This document shows positions 1-8,032 of a stretch of DNA of 64,000 nucleotides, in pieces. The DNA comes from Flavihumibacter profundi (GTDB taxonomy: Bacteria; Bacteroidota; Bacteroidia; Chitinophagales; Chitinophagaceae): NCBI RefSeq assembly GCF_020076305.1, contig NZ_JAIQXE010000002.1:992001-1056000 (forward strand), read 5' to 3'. Made by a program: the position numbers and the translations under genes. Each line of letters starts with the position of its first letter. Position 1 is the first letter of the stretch. A model generated the notes under the pieces. The model saw nothing but the letters and a program-made list of their open reading frames with translations, did not search any database and was not told the origin of the DNA.

Positions 1-222
1 GCCGGCCTGGTTATCGGAGGGTTTAAAATAAAGCCTTCAGAAGATCCCGCTGAAGAGTTTAACCGGAGCCTTTACCAGATTGTACTGGAAAAAGTTGGCG
101 ATTGCGGATTCCCGGTTTGCTTCGATTTTCCTGTTGGCCACCAGCGGAATAATTATGCCCTGAAATGCGGGATAAAAGTACAAATGGTCGTTAAAGAGGA
201 TGGAGTGACCCTGGTGGAATAA
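1..222 (+). CDS. LD-carboxypeptidase (peptidase family S66), C-terminal fragment
   Basis: This is the last 73 codons of a gene that begins before the window. S66 enzymes cut the L,D bond that releases the terminal D-Ala from murein tetrapeptides during cell-wall recycling. The fragment reads LVIGGF near its start and then CFDFPVGHQRNNYAL, which contains the catalytic His of the Ser-Glu-His triad; the Ser and Glu lie upstream and cannot be seen. It aligns well with the end of the complete paralog at 26066-26974 (CFDFPVSHEKENYAL). It is followed after 21 bases by a small membrane protein. The family call is firm; the substrate is inferred from the family. Confidence 0.85.
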   Translation, partial: AGLVIGGFKIKPSEDPAEEFNRSLYQIVLEKVGDCGFPVCFDFPVGHQRNNYALKCGIKVQMVVKEDGVTLVE

Positions 223-243
223 TTTCCTTTGTAACTTTATGTC

Positions 244-435
244 ATGTTTACATTCCTGCTTTGGATATTATTATTTATCATCTCCTGGCCCATAGCCTTG
301 CTGGCTTTGGTCCTGTATCCATTGGTCTGGATTATTCTTTTGCCATTCAGGATTCTTGGGATTGCTGTAGGGGGCGTGTTGGCCCTCATAAAAGGTATTG
401 TATTTTTACCTGCAAGGTTGCTTCGGTCCGTATAA
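244..435 (+). CDS. small hydrophobic membrane protein, 63 aa, function unknown
   Basis: The product is nearly all hydrophobic, with two likely membrane segments (about residues 3-30 and 35-55) separated by a short proline/arginine turn and ending in LLRSV. It starts at an ATG 21 bases after the LD-carboxypeptidase stop, so it may be co-transcribed with it. I do not recognise a family. Its support is the clean reading frame, position and composition; the overlapping frames are less protein-like. It converges on the minus-strand operon just downstream. Confidence 0.5.
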   Translation: MFTFLLWILLFIISWPIALLALVLYPLVWIILLPFRILGIAVGGVLALIKGIVFLPARLLRSV

Positions 436-446
436 ATGGTAACTTC

Positions 447-896
447 TTACCTTCTCCTGTTGCCCATTTTCAGGATCACAGTATCCAGCTTTATTTGTTG
501 CTCAGGTGAACAAATGGCTCTTACTTTACCAAAATGGATATTGTTATTCAACACCACTTGTTTTTCAAATTCACCAATGCGATCTGCCAGCCGGATAGCC
601 AGGGAATCGGGCTGGCTGCCTGTTTTAAGGCGGTTATACAAATCCGCCCTGTACAATTTCAGGGAATCATAAAGCGGTTTGTTGGTTTGTTTGTTCTCTT
701 CCCACATGGCAGTAAATTTGGCTGCCTGGTCTTTATTTAATTGTAATTCACGAGTCATGAATTCAGTGGGTGAACGCATTTCCCGGGGACCTTTTTTCCG
801 TGGAAAAACTCTTAAGCCCATGCCTAATAAGACCAGGTTGGAAACCAGCAACACGGCGATTATTACAATTAATGTTTTATTATTGATTTGCTTCAT
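447..896 (-). CDS. Spy/CpxP/ZraP-like periplasmic protein
   Basis: A 149-aa protein with an N-terminal membrane anchor or signal (about residues 8-28) followed by a charged helical domain. The stretch with LQLNKDQAAKF, then EENKQTNKPLYDSLK, has the LTxxQ-like spacing of the Spy/CpxP/ZraP superfamily, whose members act as envelope chaperones or metal-stress sensors. The start overlaps the stop of the preceding membrane protein gene (ATGA), and it is the last gene of the receptor-sigma operon. In Bacteroidota such proteins often sit next to an ECF sigma factor. The superfamily call is by pattern; the signal sensed is unknown. Confidence 0.62.
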   Translation of the reverse strand: MKQINNKTLIVIIAVLLVSNLVLLGMGLRVFPRKKGPREMRSPTEFMTRELQLNKDQAAKFTAMWEENKQTNKPLYDSLKLYRADLYNRLKTGSQPDSLAIRLADRIGEFEKQVVLNNNIHFGKVRAICSPEQQIKLDTVILKMGNRRR

Positions 897-1225
897 GGCT
901 GGATGGGATTTTGTTCTGGTAAGGCAGGTGTTTCAAAATGGTATTCCAGCGCCAGGTCATTTAACTGTTCTGCCCTTTCATCAACCCGCGAAGAAATCAC
1001 AGATAAGAGGATCCAGGTGTTGAGCAATAGTAAAATCAGGCATACAGATATTGCTACCTTAGGCTGCGATATAAAGCGGCCCAGGGCTGACCATGCACTT
1101 CTGTCTTCTTTTAATTTTACCTGGACTTTAGTATACAGAAATGGTGAAGCGGCTGCCCGCTGCAGCCCATCCAGGCTATTGAGTGCTGCATCTGTTTTTG
1201 ATTCAATGTCCCCTTTATCTTTCAT
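893..1225 (-). CDS. single-pass membrane protein beside an ECF sigma factor, possible anti-sigma factor
   Basis: A 110-aa protein with a soluble N-terminal half of about 55 residues, one strong membrane segment (about 56-78, VAISVCLILLLLNTWILLSV) and a short tail rich in acidic residues and proline. It overlaps the end of the sigma factor gene by 11 bases and the next gene by 4, so translation is probably coupled. The topology (cytoplasmic part, one helix, short outer part) and the position suit an anti-sigma factor, but no zinc-finger HxxxCxxC motif or FecR domain is seen. The role is therefore inferred from context. Confidence 0.6.
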   Translation of the reverse strand: MKDKGDIESKTDAALNSLDGLQRAAASPFLYTKVQVKLKEDRSAWSALGRFISQPKVAISVCLILLLLNTWILLSVISSRVDERAEQLNDLALEYHFETPALPEQNPIQP

Positions 1226-1796
1226 GACGATTATTTTGGTAATAACTGAGCAGTGATTTTCTTAAATTTTGTTTCGCCCTTTGCAGTAATGATTCTACTG
1301 CGCCTTCCGAAAGGTTTAAAATTTTTCCGATTTCTGCCATAGGCAATCCTTCAACTTTATGCAAACTATAAGCTATCCTTTGCTGTTCAGGCAATTTCCG
1401 GATAGCTGAAAATAATATTGCTGCTTCCTGTTTCTTTTCCAGTTGCACCCCCGGGTGAATAAAATCGGGGTTGTCATTTTCCTGCCCGCCATTTTTCCCC
1501 CGGATCAACAGTACCAGGCCAAATAGCTTCTTCCGTTTCTTCTTCCGGAGGTGGTCAATAGATTTATTCACCGTGATCCTGTATAGCCAGGTGCTGATGC
1601 CCGATTCAGCCCGGAATTCACCTATCGATCCCAGGGCAGTAACAAATACATCCTGGGTAATGTCCTCCGCATCTTCAGCCTGTTGTATCAATCCAAGAGC
1701 CGTATTGTATATCCGGTCTTTCCAGCCTTCCACCAACTGGCGAAAGGCTGCTTCTTCTTTTTGCTGCAGTCTTACAATTAATTCGGTCTCGTTCAA
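1215..1796 (-). CDS. ECF-type RNA polymerase sigma factor
   Basis: A 193-aa sigma-70 family protein. Region 2 is clear: AFRQLVEGWKDRIYNTAL, then AEDITQDVFVTALGSIGEFR and ISTWLYRITVNKSIDHLR. Region 4 ends with EGLPMAEIGKILNLSEGAVESLLQR, the -35 binding helix-turn-helix. No ATG is available upstream before an in-frame stop, so the start is taken as TTG. It lies 54 bases after the receptor gene and overlaps the following membrane protein, forming one operon. It probably directs transcription in response to an envelope or nutrient signal; the regulon cannot be read from this window. Confidence 0.88.
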   Translation of the reverse strand: MNETELIVRLQQKEEAAFRQLVEGWKDRIYNTALGLIQQAEDAEDITQDVFVTALGSIGEFRAESGISTWLYRITVNKSIDHLRKKKRKKLFGLVLLIRGKNGGQENDNPDFIHPGVQLEKKQEAAILFSAIRKLPEQQRIAYSLHKVEGLPMAEIGKILNLSEGAVESLLQRAKQNLRKSLLSYYQNNRHER

Positions 1797-1850
1797 TGTT
1801 TCCGGTTGATACCTTGAAAACTGCTAATTTACTGATTGACCGGTACCAAA

Positions 1851-4739
1851 TTACATTCCTCCAGATCCACCCTGCATTCCGCCAGGTCCGCCTGGCATTC
1901 CACCCGGACCACCAGGCGCTCCCGGTGGCGGCCCCCAAGGACCTTCCATCCTCCGTTGTTGTTGTGCCGGCGCCTTGCCAAAATTTTTGATCTTATAGGT
2001 AAAGGTTAACATGAAATACTGCGTCAGCACTTTTGTCTGGACGTCCTCAATATAGTTGGCTGCAACCGTTCTGCTGATGCTGCGGTTCTGCTTCAGCAGG
2101 TCAAATACCGATAACCGTAAATCACCTTTCTGGTCCTTAAGGAATTTCTTTCCAACAGCCATATTCCATAACCAGAAATTCTGGTTGAAAACGGCCGTTA
2201 ATCCCCGGTATAACTGGTTATTGATATCGGTCTGGTAAGCCCAGCCGTTTTTACTCAGCAGGTTTAGTCCCACACCAGCAGACTGGCTGAAATAATGATT
2301 ATCCAGCGATTGCTGGAAGCTGTTTTTTACCGTACTGTAGTTGGCGTTGTAGTTGATATTGAAATCGACATACTGGCTGATATTGCTGCCTAATAGAAAT
2401 CCGCCATTCCAGTTAAGGGTTTTGGCCGTATTGAGCACATTGTTGATGATGCCCGGGGTACTGGTAAAGACATTGCCGGCATTGAAGGTCAGATTCGACT
2501 TGATGGATTTTAACGGGAAGGTATAGGTGAGCATAATATTGGTATTCCAGTATCCATTCAGGTTTACGGGCTTGGACAACTGTGCGCCTTCATGCATGGT
2601 TACAGTTGGTGTTAGTACCGAGTCAGCATAAGCCGTATAAGTTGCATTGGTAATATAATTATCTGTCTGCGTTGCAAAGAGGTTTACAAAAAAACTATTG
2701 CCTTTCCTGCTATTGGTATAAATATACCGGCCACCGAGGCGGTTCGAAACGGATTGCTCAAGCTGGGGGTTACCTGTAGTGAAGTATAAAGGGTTGGAAT
2801 TATTGATTACATTCTGCAACTGGTTCACGGATGGATTGCTGGTACCGCTGCGATAGAATATCCTGATATTACTCATGGCGTTCAGCTTCCACCAGAGCAT
2901 GGCGTTTGGCAGTAAGTTGCTGAATGTTTTCTTCAGGGTACCTGTAGCCGGGTACGTCTGGTTGTTATCCAGGGTGGATTGCTGGCCGTCGATACCAAAT
3001 GAAAAGTTTTTATCACGGTCGCCGAAACGGTAGCTCACACCGGCCCGCTGGGTGGTCGTCTGGCTGGTAAATACATTAGAGAGACTGGTGTCAAACTTGC
3101 TGTACTTGCCTGTGTTGTCTTCGAACTTCCAGGTCCGCTGGTCTGCGTCACTATAGCTGTAGGAAGGGTTATAGGTGAATTGCAGTATGGCTTTTTTACC
3201 TAACGGCTCCGTATAGTTGATATTTGCTGACAGGTTATAGCCTTTAGTCTCGGCAAGCTGTTGCTGGAGCGTGGAATCAAAAACCGGGATACCGGTTTTA
3301 TACATGGTGGTGATGGCAGAAACCTCCTGGGTCGAGTTTCGGTTATTGATTCCTGTGGTAAGCCCGATTACAAATGACCTTCTTTTGTTACTTGCAAAGG
3401 AATGCCTGAATAAAATGTTATTGTTGAAATTATAGCCATCACCCTTTGTCTGGTTGAAGTTGTCAGTGCTGTTGATCAGGGTCTTGTCCTGCAACCTGGT
3501 TAAGCCGGTTATATCCTGGACGTTATTATTTTGCTGGTAATTGAAAGTGGGCGTAATCAGCAGGGAATTGTTCGAATCGATCTTGTATTCCATGCGCATA
3601 TTGACGCGGTGACTGGTGCCTTTGCTGTCTATTTTGGATCCTTCATTGTAGAATGTGCTTGAATCAGGGGTGATCAGCTGTTCGCGGTTTGAAACTGAAT
3701 TGTTGTTATTATCATTGTTATTGTAAAAATAGCTGCCGGTAAAGTTGAAATTCTTGCCCCAGACGTCACTGAAATTAATTCCTAATGCGTTGGTCTTCGT
3801 GATACCGTTTTGGTTTTGCACCTGGAAATTATTCCCGCCACCACCCGGGCCACCCCTGCCGGCACCACCACCGCGGCCACTCCCGCCCGTAGTCAGGCCG
3901 AGTATATCTGTTCCGGCAAAATTCTGCTGGTTGATATTATTGAAAAGGCCTACAACAGAGATGCGCTGCGTTTTCTTGAAAAAGTTCACGGAACCTCCGC
4001 CCTGGTAACGGTCTTCTGTACCATAGCCTGCATAAACGCGGCCGAACTGCCCATTGCGACGGTCTTCCCTGGTAACAATATTAATGGCCTTATAGCCCTG
4101 GCCATCATCAATGCCGGTAAGCTGCGCCTGGTCGCTTAACCGGTCAAATACCTGGACCTTATCCACAATTTCCGCCGGAAGGTTGCGCAGTGCTGCCGTG
4201 GCATCATCTCCAAAGAATTCACGTCCGTCTACCGTTACTTTTTTCACCTGTTCCCCATGGGCCTTCACCTGTCCGTTATCGACAGTTACACCCGGCATTT
4301 TCTTCACCAGGTCTTCTACATTGGCATCTGGGTTCACCTTAAACTGGTTTGCATTGAATTGCACCGTATCACCCTTTTGCTGTACCGGGGGCGTATTAGC
4401 CTTTACCACAACTTCTTCGAGGCTTTTGGCTCCTTTTTGCAACTGGATGATGCCCAGGTTAATATTTCCGCCTCTTAGTTCAACAGGTTTTTCAATCCGG
4501 CTAAACCCGACAAAACTGATCCGTAAAAAATAGGATCCATTGGGGATGTCTGAAAATGTAAATTCGCCATTTTTTGTGGAAACCAGGGTGCGTGAAAATC
4601 CCTTATTCAGCAAATGAACGGTCGCTCCTGCCAACGGGCTGTTATTTATACTGTCCTGGATTTTTCCGGTCACTGAATTTTGCGCTATTGCTGTAAACTG
4701 CAGGCTTATTCCAATCAATAAAGTCAATAAAATCTTCAT
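1851..4739 (-). CDS. TonB-dependent-receptor-like outer membrane beta-barrel protein
   Basis: A 962-aa outer membrane protein. A signal peptide (MKILLTLLIGISLQFTAIA) is followed by a carboxypeptidase-regulatory-like domain (about 20-105), a plug-like domain (about 110-220, with VEDLVKKMPGV and VTVDGREFFGD), and a long barrel rich in Asn, Tyr and Thr. This is the OMP_b-brl_3 type common in Bacteroidota, without a SusD partner. An in-frame TTG lies six codons upstream at 4757, but the ATG gives a proper signal peptide. Two odd parts are a glycine/arginine-rich loop near residue 295 and a C-terminal tail of Gly-Gly-Pro-Met repeats in place of the usual terminal aromatic residue. It heads the operon with the sigma factor. 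Confidence 0.85.
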   Translation of the reverse strand: MKILLTLLIGISLQFTAIAQNSVTGKIQDSINNSPLAGATVHLLNKGFSRTLVSTKNGEFTFSDIPNGSYFLRISFVGFSRIEKPVELRGGNINLGIIQLQKGAKSLEEVVVKANTPPVQQKGDTVQFNANQFKVNPDANVEDLVKKMPGVTVDNGQVKAHGEQVKKVTVDGREFFGDDATAALRNLPAEIVDKVQVFDRLSDQAQLTGIDDGQGYKAINIVTREDRRNGQFGRVYAGYGTEDRYQGGGSVNFFKKTQRISVVGLFNNINQQNFAGTDILGLTTGGSGRGGGAGRGGPGGGGNNFQVQNQNGITKTNALGINFSDVWGKNFNFTGSYFYNNNDNNNNSVSNREQLITPDSSTFYNEGSKIDSKGTSHRVNMRMEYKIDSNNSLLITPTFNYQQNNNVQDITGLTRLQDKTLINSTDNFNQTKGDGYNFNNNILFRHSFASNKRRSFVIGLTTGINNRNSTQEVSAITTMYKTGIPVFDSTLQQQLAETKGYNLSANINYTEPLGKKAILQFTYNPSYSYSDADQRTWKFEDNTGKYSKFDTSLSNVFTSQTTTQRAGVSYRFGDRDKNFSFGIDGQQSTLDNNQTYPATGTLKKTFSNLLPNAMLWWKLNAMSNIRIFYRSGTSNPSVNQLQNVINNSNPLYFTTGNPQLEQSVSNRLGGRYIYTNSRKGNSFFVNLFATQTDNYITNATYTAYADSVLTPTVTMHEGAQLSKPVNLNGYWNTNIMLTYTFPLKSIKSNLTFNAGNVFTSTPGIINNVLNTAKTLNWNGGFLLGSNISQYVDFNINYNANYSTVKNSFQQSLDNHYFSQSAGVGLNLLSKNGWAYQTDINNQLYRGLTAVFNQNFWLWNMAVGKKFLKDQKGDLRLSVFDLLKQNRSISRTVAANYIEDVQTKVLTQYFMLTFTYKIKNFGKAPAQQQRRMEGPWGPPPGAPGGPGGMPGGPGGMQGGSGGM

Positions 4740-4858
4740 GATGATAGTCTTGTCCAAATGCTTAGACGGGATAAATGAAAAAATCCTTCGGCCCGGCTCA
4801 GTTTTTTCCGCAATCGATTAAAGGATAACTTACTGCCCATTTAGAGTAATGCATTGTT

Positions 4859-4873
4859 TTAACAGGCTGTTAA
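4859..4873. promoter_or_regulatory. 15-bp palindrome between divergent genes
   Basis: TTAACAG-G-CTGTTAA is a perfect 7-bp inverted repeat around one base. It lies between the receptor operon on the minus strand and the small exported protein on the plus strand. It could be an operator for either; no cognate regulator is identified. Confidence 0.3.
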
Positions 4874-4910
4874 TTCATTCTGCCAGCTTGCCGCAGTATT
4901 TTTGGTTCCA

Positions 4911-5267
4911 ATGAAAAAGCATTTTTCAGTTCTTGCCCTGGGACTGGTTTACCTGGTCTGTATTTTTTCCGGTTGGGGAAATGCGCTTGTATTTCATTCA
5001 GGCAATACTGCTGCAGGTTTTCACCAATTGCATTTTGACAAATCCGCAGGCCCGAAAAAGGCCGGAATACTACCCGGCAAATCCGTTGCCGGAAGATCTG
5101 TTATCGATGGGAAAACCAGGGTCAGTAAAAGCAGCTCACCAGGCATGTCTGTTTTTGGCGCAATTGGCCAGGCCTCCCCGGGTTTTGGTACTGATATCAA
5201 ATCCGGCATTTCCGTAATAGCCATTTACAAGGAACGCTACCAGCATTATTGCTCACATTTACTGTAG
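4911..5267 (+). CDS. small exported protein, 118 aa, function unknown
   Basis: The ATG start gives MKKHFSVLALGLVYLVCIFS, a typical signal peptide, where an in-frame TTG three codons upstream would only add MVP. The mature part is low in aromatic residues and rich in Gly, Ser and Lys, ending in YKERYQHYCSHLL. I do not recognise a family. It is followed after about 80 bases by another small exported protein, and the two may form a pair. It is supported by the signal peptide and an open frame, but composition alone is weak proof that it is translated. Confidence 0.42.
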   Translation: MKKHFSVLALGLVYLVCIFSGWGNALVFHSGNTAAGFHQLHFDKSAGPKKAGILPGKSVAGRSVIDGKTRVSKSSSPGMSVFGAIGQASPGFGTDIKSGISVIAIYKERYQHYCSHLL

Positions 5268-5348
5268 GAATCATTGAATGACAAATTTTTCCTGACATGC
5301 ATTCCTGGCCGGATATTCCGCTATTCTCATCATTCAATGCATTTTACT

Positions 5349-5648
5349 ATGAAACAGGTAATTATTTTATTCTTCAGCATATTTACTATAAGCATCACGA
5401 GGGGTTTTTCACAAGGCAGTCCCTCCCCCAAAGGATACTATTCCATTTCCGGGAAATCCGGTAAACTTCCCGCAATAAAAAGTCCGGTTAACCTGGAAGC
5501 AGACACAGCCAGTTTCCCTGTTGTGAAAAAAGGATACTATTCAATTGGTGACAATAATAAAAAGTTGCCACCGGTAACCCGGATACAGCTTATTGGCAGG
5601 AAGCCTTCTGCACCTAAAGGCTATTATAGCAATGACAGTACCAAATAA
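5349..5648 (+). CDS. small secreted protein with three KGYYS repeats
   Basis: A 99-aa product. The chosen ATG gives MKQVIILFFSIFTISITRGF followed by SQG, a convincing signal peptide; a longer frame starting at 5274 adds an unlikely leader. The mature part carries three imperfect repeats: PKGYYSISGKSGKLPAI, KKGYYSIGDNNKKLPPV and PKGYYSNDSTK. I do not know a function for this repeat. The two-tyrosine turn followed by a Lys-Leu-Pro segment may be a short binding or assembly motif. It sits 118 bases before the amino-sugar locus but has no visible link to it. Confidence 0.6.
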   Translation: MKQVIILFFSIFTISITRGFSQGSPSPKGYYSISGKSGKLPAIKSPVNLEADTASFPVVKKGYYSIGDNNKKLPPVTRIQLIGRKPSAPKGYYSNDSTK

Positions 5649-5683
5649 CCAATGATGTAACAGGCCGAAACCCGTCATCATAT

Positions 5684-5714
5684 TTTGGCAAAATCAATTA
5701 TTGCGGTAAATTCG
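5684..5714 (+). promoter_or_regulatory. Bacteroidota-type promoter for the amino-sugar locus
   Basis: A -33 element TTTG (5684-5687), a 19-base spacer, and a -7 element TAAATTCG (5707-5714, consensus TAnnTTTG with one mismatch). The downstream palindrome overlaps the end of the -7 element, and the first gene starts 52 bases further on. Assigned by consensus only. Confidence 0.5.
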
Positions 5715-5726
5715 GGTACGTACCCG
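5713..5726. promoter_or_regulatory. candidate operator, perfect 14-bp palindrome CGGGTACGTACCCG
   Basis: The perfect palindrome has a central CG dinucleotide, as LacI-family operators usually do. It overlaps the -7 element of the promoter reading into the first oxidoreductase gene, a position suited to repression. The LacI regulator encoded at 17360-18448 in the same locus is a possible ligand-responsive repressor, by inference. Confidence 0.45.
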
Positions 5727-5766
5727 GAAATTTAAATATTACCCCCGGTTCCTTAAAAATCCTTCA

Positions 5767-6981
5767 ATGAACGAGAGAAATATTTCCCGCAGGAAATTTA
5801 TTGCAACAACTGCCATCACTGCATCTGGAATAACTGCTTTGGGACTTCCTGCTTTTGCCTCAGCAGGTCCGGGTCTGAAATCCATCAGGGTTGGACTGAT
5901 TGGTGCGGGTAGCCGTGGCTGTGGATTAGCCGGACTCATTAAGGAATTGCCTTCTATAGAATTGGTAGCCTGTTGCGATATCCTGCCCGCGCATTTGCAG
6001 GATGGGATGAAGATTGCCGGCAAAGGCGCTAAAGCATATACTGATTACAGGAAATTACTGGAAGATAAAAATGTTGATGTGGTAATAATCGCCACACCAC
6101 TTTACCTGCATTTTCCCATGGCCGCAGATGCATTAGACGCGGGTAAACATGTTTACCTGGAAAAATCCATGACTTATGATATTCCCCAGACCTTGCAGTT
6201 GGTGAAAAAAGTGAAAGAATCAAAACTTGTTTTCCAGGTAGGTTACCAGTACCGGTATTATGGATTGTACCAGAAAATTAAAGAGGTAATGGCCAGTAAC
6301 TGGCTGGGTAAGGTTACCCATTTCGAATGCCAGTATAACCGGAATTCTAATTGGCGCAACCCGGTTAGTGACCCGAAACTGGAACGGCAGATAAACTGGC
6401 GAATGTACCGGGAATACTGTGGCGGCCCGCTTTCTGAATTATGTGCCCATGAAATCGATATGGTTAATTATTTAACCGATAGCCATCCGCTTAAAGTTGT
6501 GGGCATGGGCAGTGTGAATTACTGGAAGGATGGTCGCGATACCTACGATAATGTGCGGACTATATATGAGTACCCTAATGGCGTGAAAGCCAGTTTCACT
6601 TCCGTTTTATCAAACGCCTTTAATGGCTATAATATCAGGATATTAGGTGATAAGGCTACAGTAGATATTCAAAGGGAGAAGGCATTTATTTATGCTGAAT
6701 CAACAGAAAATAAAAGAGGTATTGTGGATGGTGTTACCGGTGCAACCATTGAAGCGATAACACAGGGAAAGCCTGTCGAAATTGCGTTTGCCAAACCTGG
6801 TGAGGAGATCGTTGAACCAACTACCTATGCTTTGCAGGATTTTTTTGACTGTATCCGGAATAATAAAAAGACTGTTTCCAATGTGGTGACGGCAGCTGAA
6901 ACATCTATTGCAATACACATGGGCAATGCAGCCATGGATACCGGTTCACTCCAGGAATGGAAACCGGGCTATGCCATTTAA
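5767..6981 (+). CDS. Gfo/Idh/MocA family oxidoreductase with Tat-type signal
   Basis: A 404-aa NAD(P)-dependent sugar oxidoreductase-like protein. Residues 8-34 hold a twin-arginine signal (SRRKFIATTAITASGITALG), so it is probably exported folded with its cofactor. The Rossmann fold starts at about residue 40 (VGLIGAGSRG). The usual EKP motif appears as LEKSM near residue 138, and the catalytic region follows with CAHEIDMVNYL. It is the first gene of a long plus-strand locus and is followed after 24 bases by an epimerase-like gene. The substrate is unknown; a sugar or amino-sugar acid is likely from context. Confidence 0.82.
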   Translation: MNERNISRRKFIATTAITASGITALGLPAFASAGPGLKSIRVGLIGAGSRGCGLAGLIKELPSIELVACCDILPAHLQDGMKIAGKGAKAYTDYRKLLEDKNVDVVIIATPLYLHFPMAADALDAGKHVYLEKSMTYDIPQTLQLVKKVKESKLVFQVGYQYRYYGLYQKIKEVMASNWLGKVTHFECQYNRNSNWRNPVSDPKLERQINWRMYREYCGGPLSELCAHEIDMVNYLTDSHPLKVVGMGSVNYWKDGRDTYDNVRTIYEYPNGVKASFTSVLSNAFNGYNIRILGDKATVDIQREKAFIYAESTENKRGIVDGVTGATIEAITQGKPVEIAFAKPGEEIVEPTTYALQDFFDCIRNNKKTVSNVVTAAETSIAIHMGNAAMDTGSLQEWKPGYAI

Positions 6982-7005
6982 TTATCACGCTATTAAAATT
7001 AATTT

Positions 7006-8022
7006 ATGAATTCCATCCAACAGGTGTACCAGGATTTATTAGAGCCTTCAGATGCACTGGTCGCCGATATTAAAAAACTGGATGGTGATATTATTATTTT
7101 AGGTGCCGGTGGTAAAATGGGTCCGGCCCTGGCAAAGCTCGCCAGGAAGGCGATTGATAAAGCCGGCATCCCAAAGAAGGTGACTGCCGTCTCCCGTTTT
7201 TCGGAACCCGGACTGCAAAATGAATTGGAACTTGCAGGAATTGAAACCTGTTCTGCAGATTTACTGGATGATGGCCAACTGCAACAACTGCCTGATGCAA
7301 AAAATATACTTTACCTCGCCGGCCAGAAATTCGGCACCACCGGCAAGGAAGCATATACCTGGGCAATGAATGTTTACCTGCCCGGACGTGTTGCTGAAAA
7401 ATACAGGCATTCCAGGATCGTTGTTTTTTCAACCGGGAACGTGTACCCATTGTCAGCTGTTTCCCTCGGTGGTTTGGCCGAAGACCACCCTCCCGGTCCA
7501 TTGGGTGAGTATGCGCAATCCTGCCTGGGGCGTGAACGCCTGTTCCAATACGCTGCCGCTAAATATGCAACACCTTTATTTATTTACCGGTTGAATTATG
7601 CAGTTGACCTGAGCTATGGGGTACTGCTTGAAATCGCGAAATCAGTGAATGAAGGAAGGCCTGTTGATCTTGGTATGGGCCATGTTAATGTTATCTGGCA
7701 GGGTGATGCCAATGAAATAGCCTTGCGGGCTTTACTGCATTGTGCTGTCCCTCCGAAAATTGTAAATATTACCGGGCCTGAAACAGTTTCAGTAAGATGG
7801 GCTGCCCAGGAATTCGGGAAGCTGTTTGGTAAAACACCCCAATTTATAAATGAAGAAAAGCCAACAGCTTTATTGAGTAATGCAGCGGAATCGTTCCGGT
7901 TGTTTGGATATCCGCGCGTCACCTTAAAACAAATGATAGGTCTTTTGGCGGAATGGGTCAACCAGGGCGGGAAGACCATCAACAAACCAACGCATTTCCA
8001 GGAAAGGGAAGGACAATTTTAA
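7006..8022 (+). CDS. NAD-dependent epimerase/dehydratase family protein (extended SDR)
   Basis: A 338-aa protein with a Rossmann motif near residue 32 (ILGAGGKMG) and an extended-SDR layout: FSTGNVYP holds the Ser/Thr position and GEYAQSCLGRE holds the Tyr. In the classical YxxxK motif the fifth residue is lysine, but here it is cysteine (Y-A-Q-S-C). The enzyme may therefore work without that lysine or bind NAD differently. It lies between the oxidoreductase and the aldolase-family gene, with short gaps on both sides, which suggests a shared sugar-modifying pathway. Substrate unknown. Confidence 0.78.
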   Translation: MNSIQQVYQDLLEPSDALVADIKKLDGDIIILGAGGKMGPALAKLARKAIDKAGIPKKVTAVSRFSEPGLQNELELAGIETCSADLLDDGQLQQLPDAKNILYLAGQKFGTTGKEAYTWAMNVYLPGRVAEKYRHSRIVVFSTGNVYPLSAVSLGGLAEDHPPGPLGEYAQSCLGRERLFQYAAAKYATPLFIYRLNYAVDLSYGVLLEIAKSVNEGRPVDLGMGHVNVIWQGDANEIALRALLHCAVPPKIVNITGPETVSVRWAAQEFGKLFGKTPQFINEEKPTALLSNAAESFRLFGYPRVTLKQMIGLLAEWVNQGGKTINKPTHFQEREGQF

Positions 8023-8032
8023 AATACTAAAA

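Noticed and set aside
5274-5348. Longer N-terminus for the KGYYS protein
   Set aside because: The 25 extra residues precede a complete signal peptide and would prevent its function.
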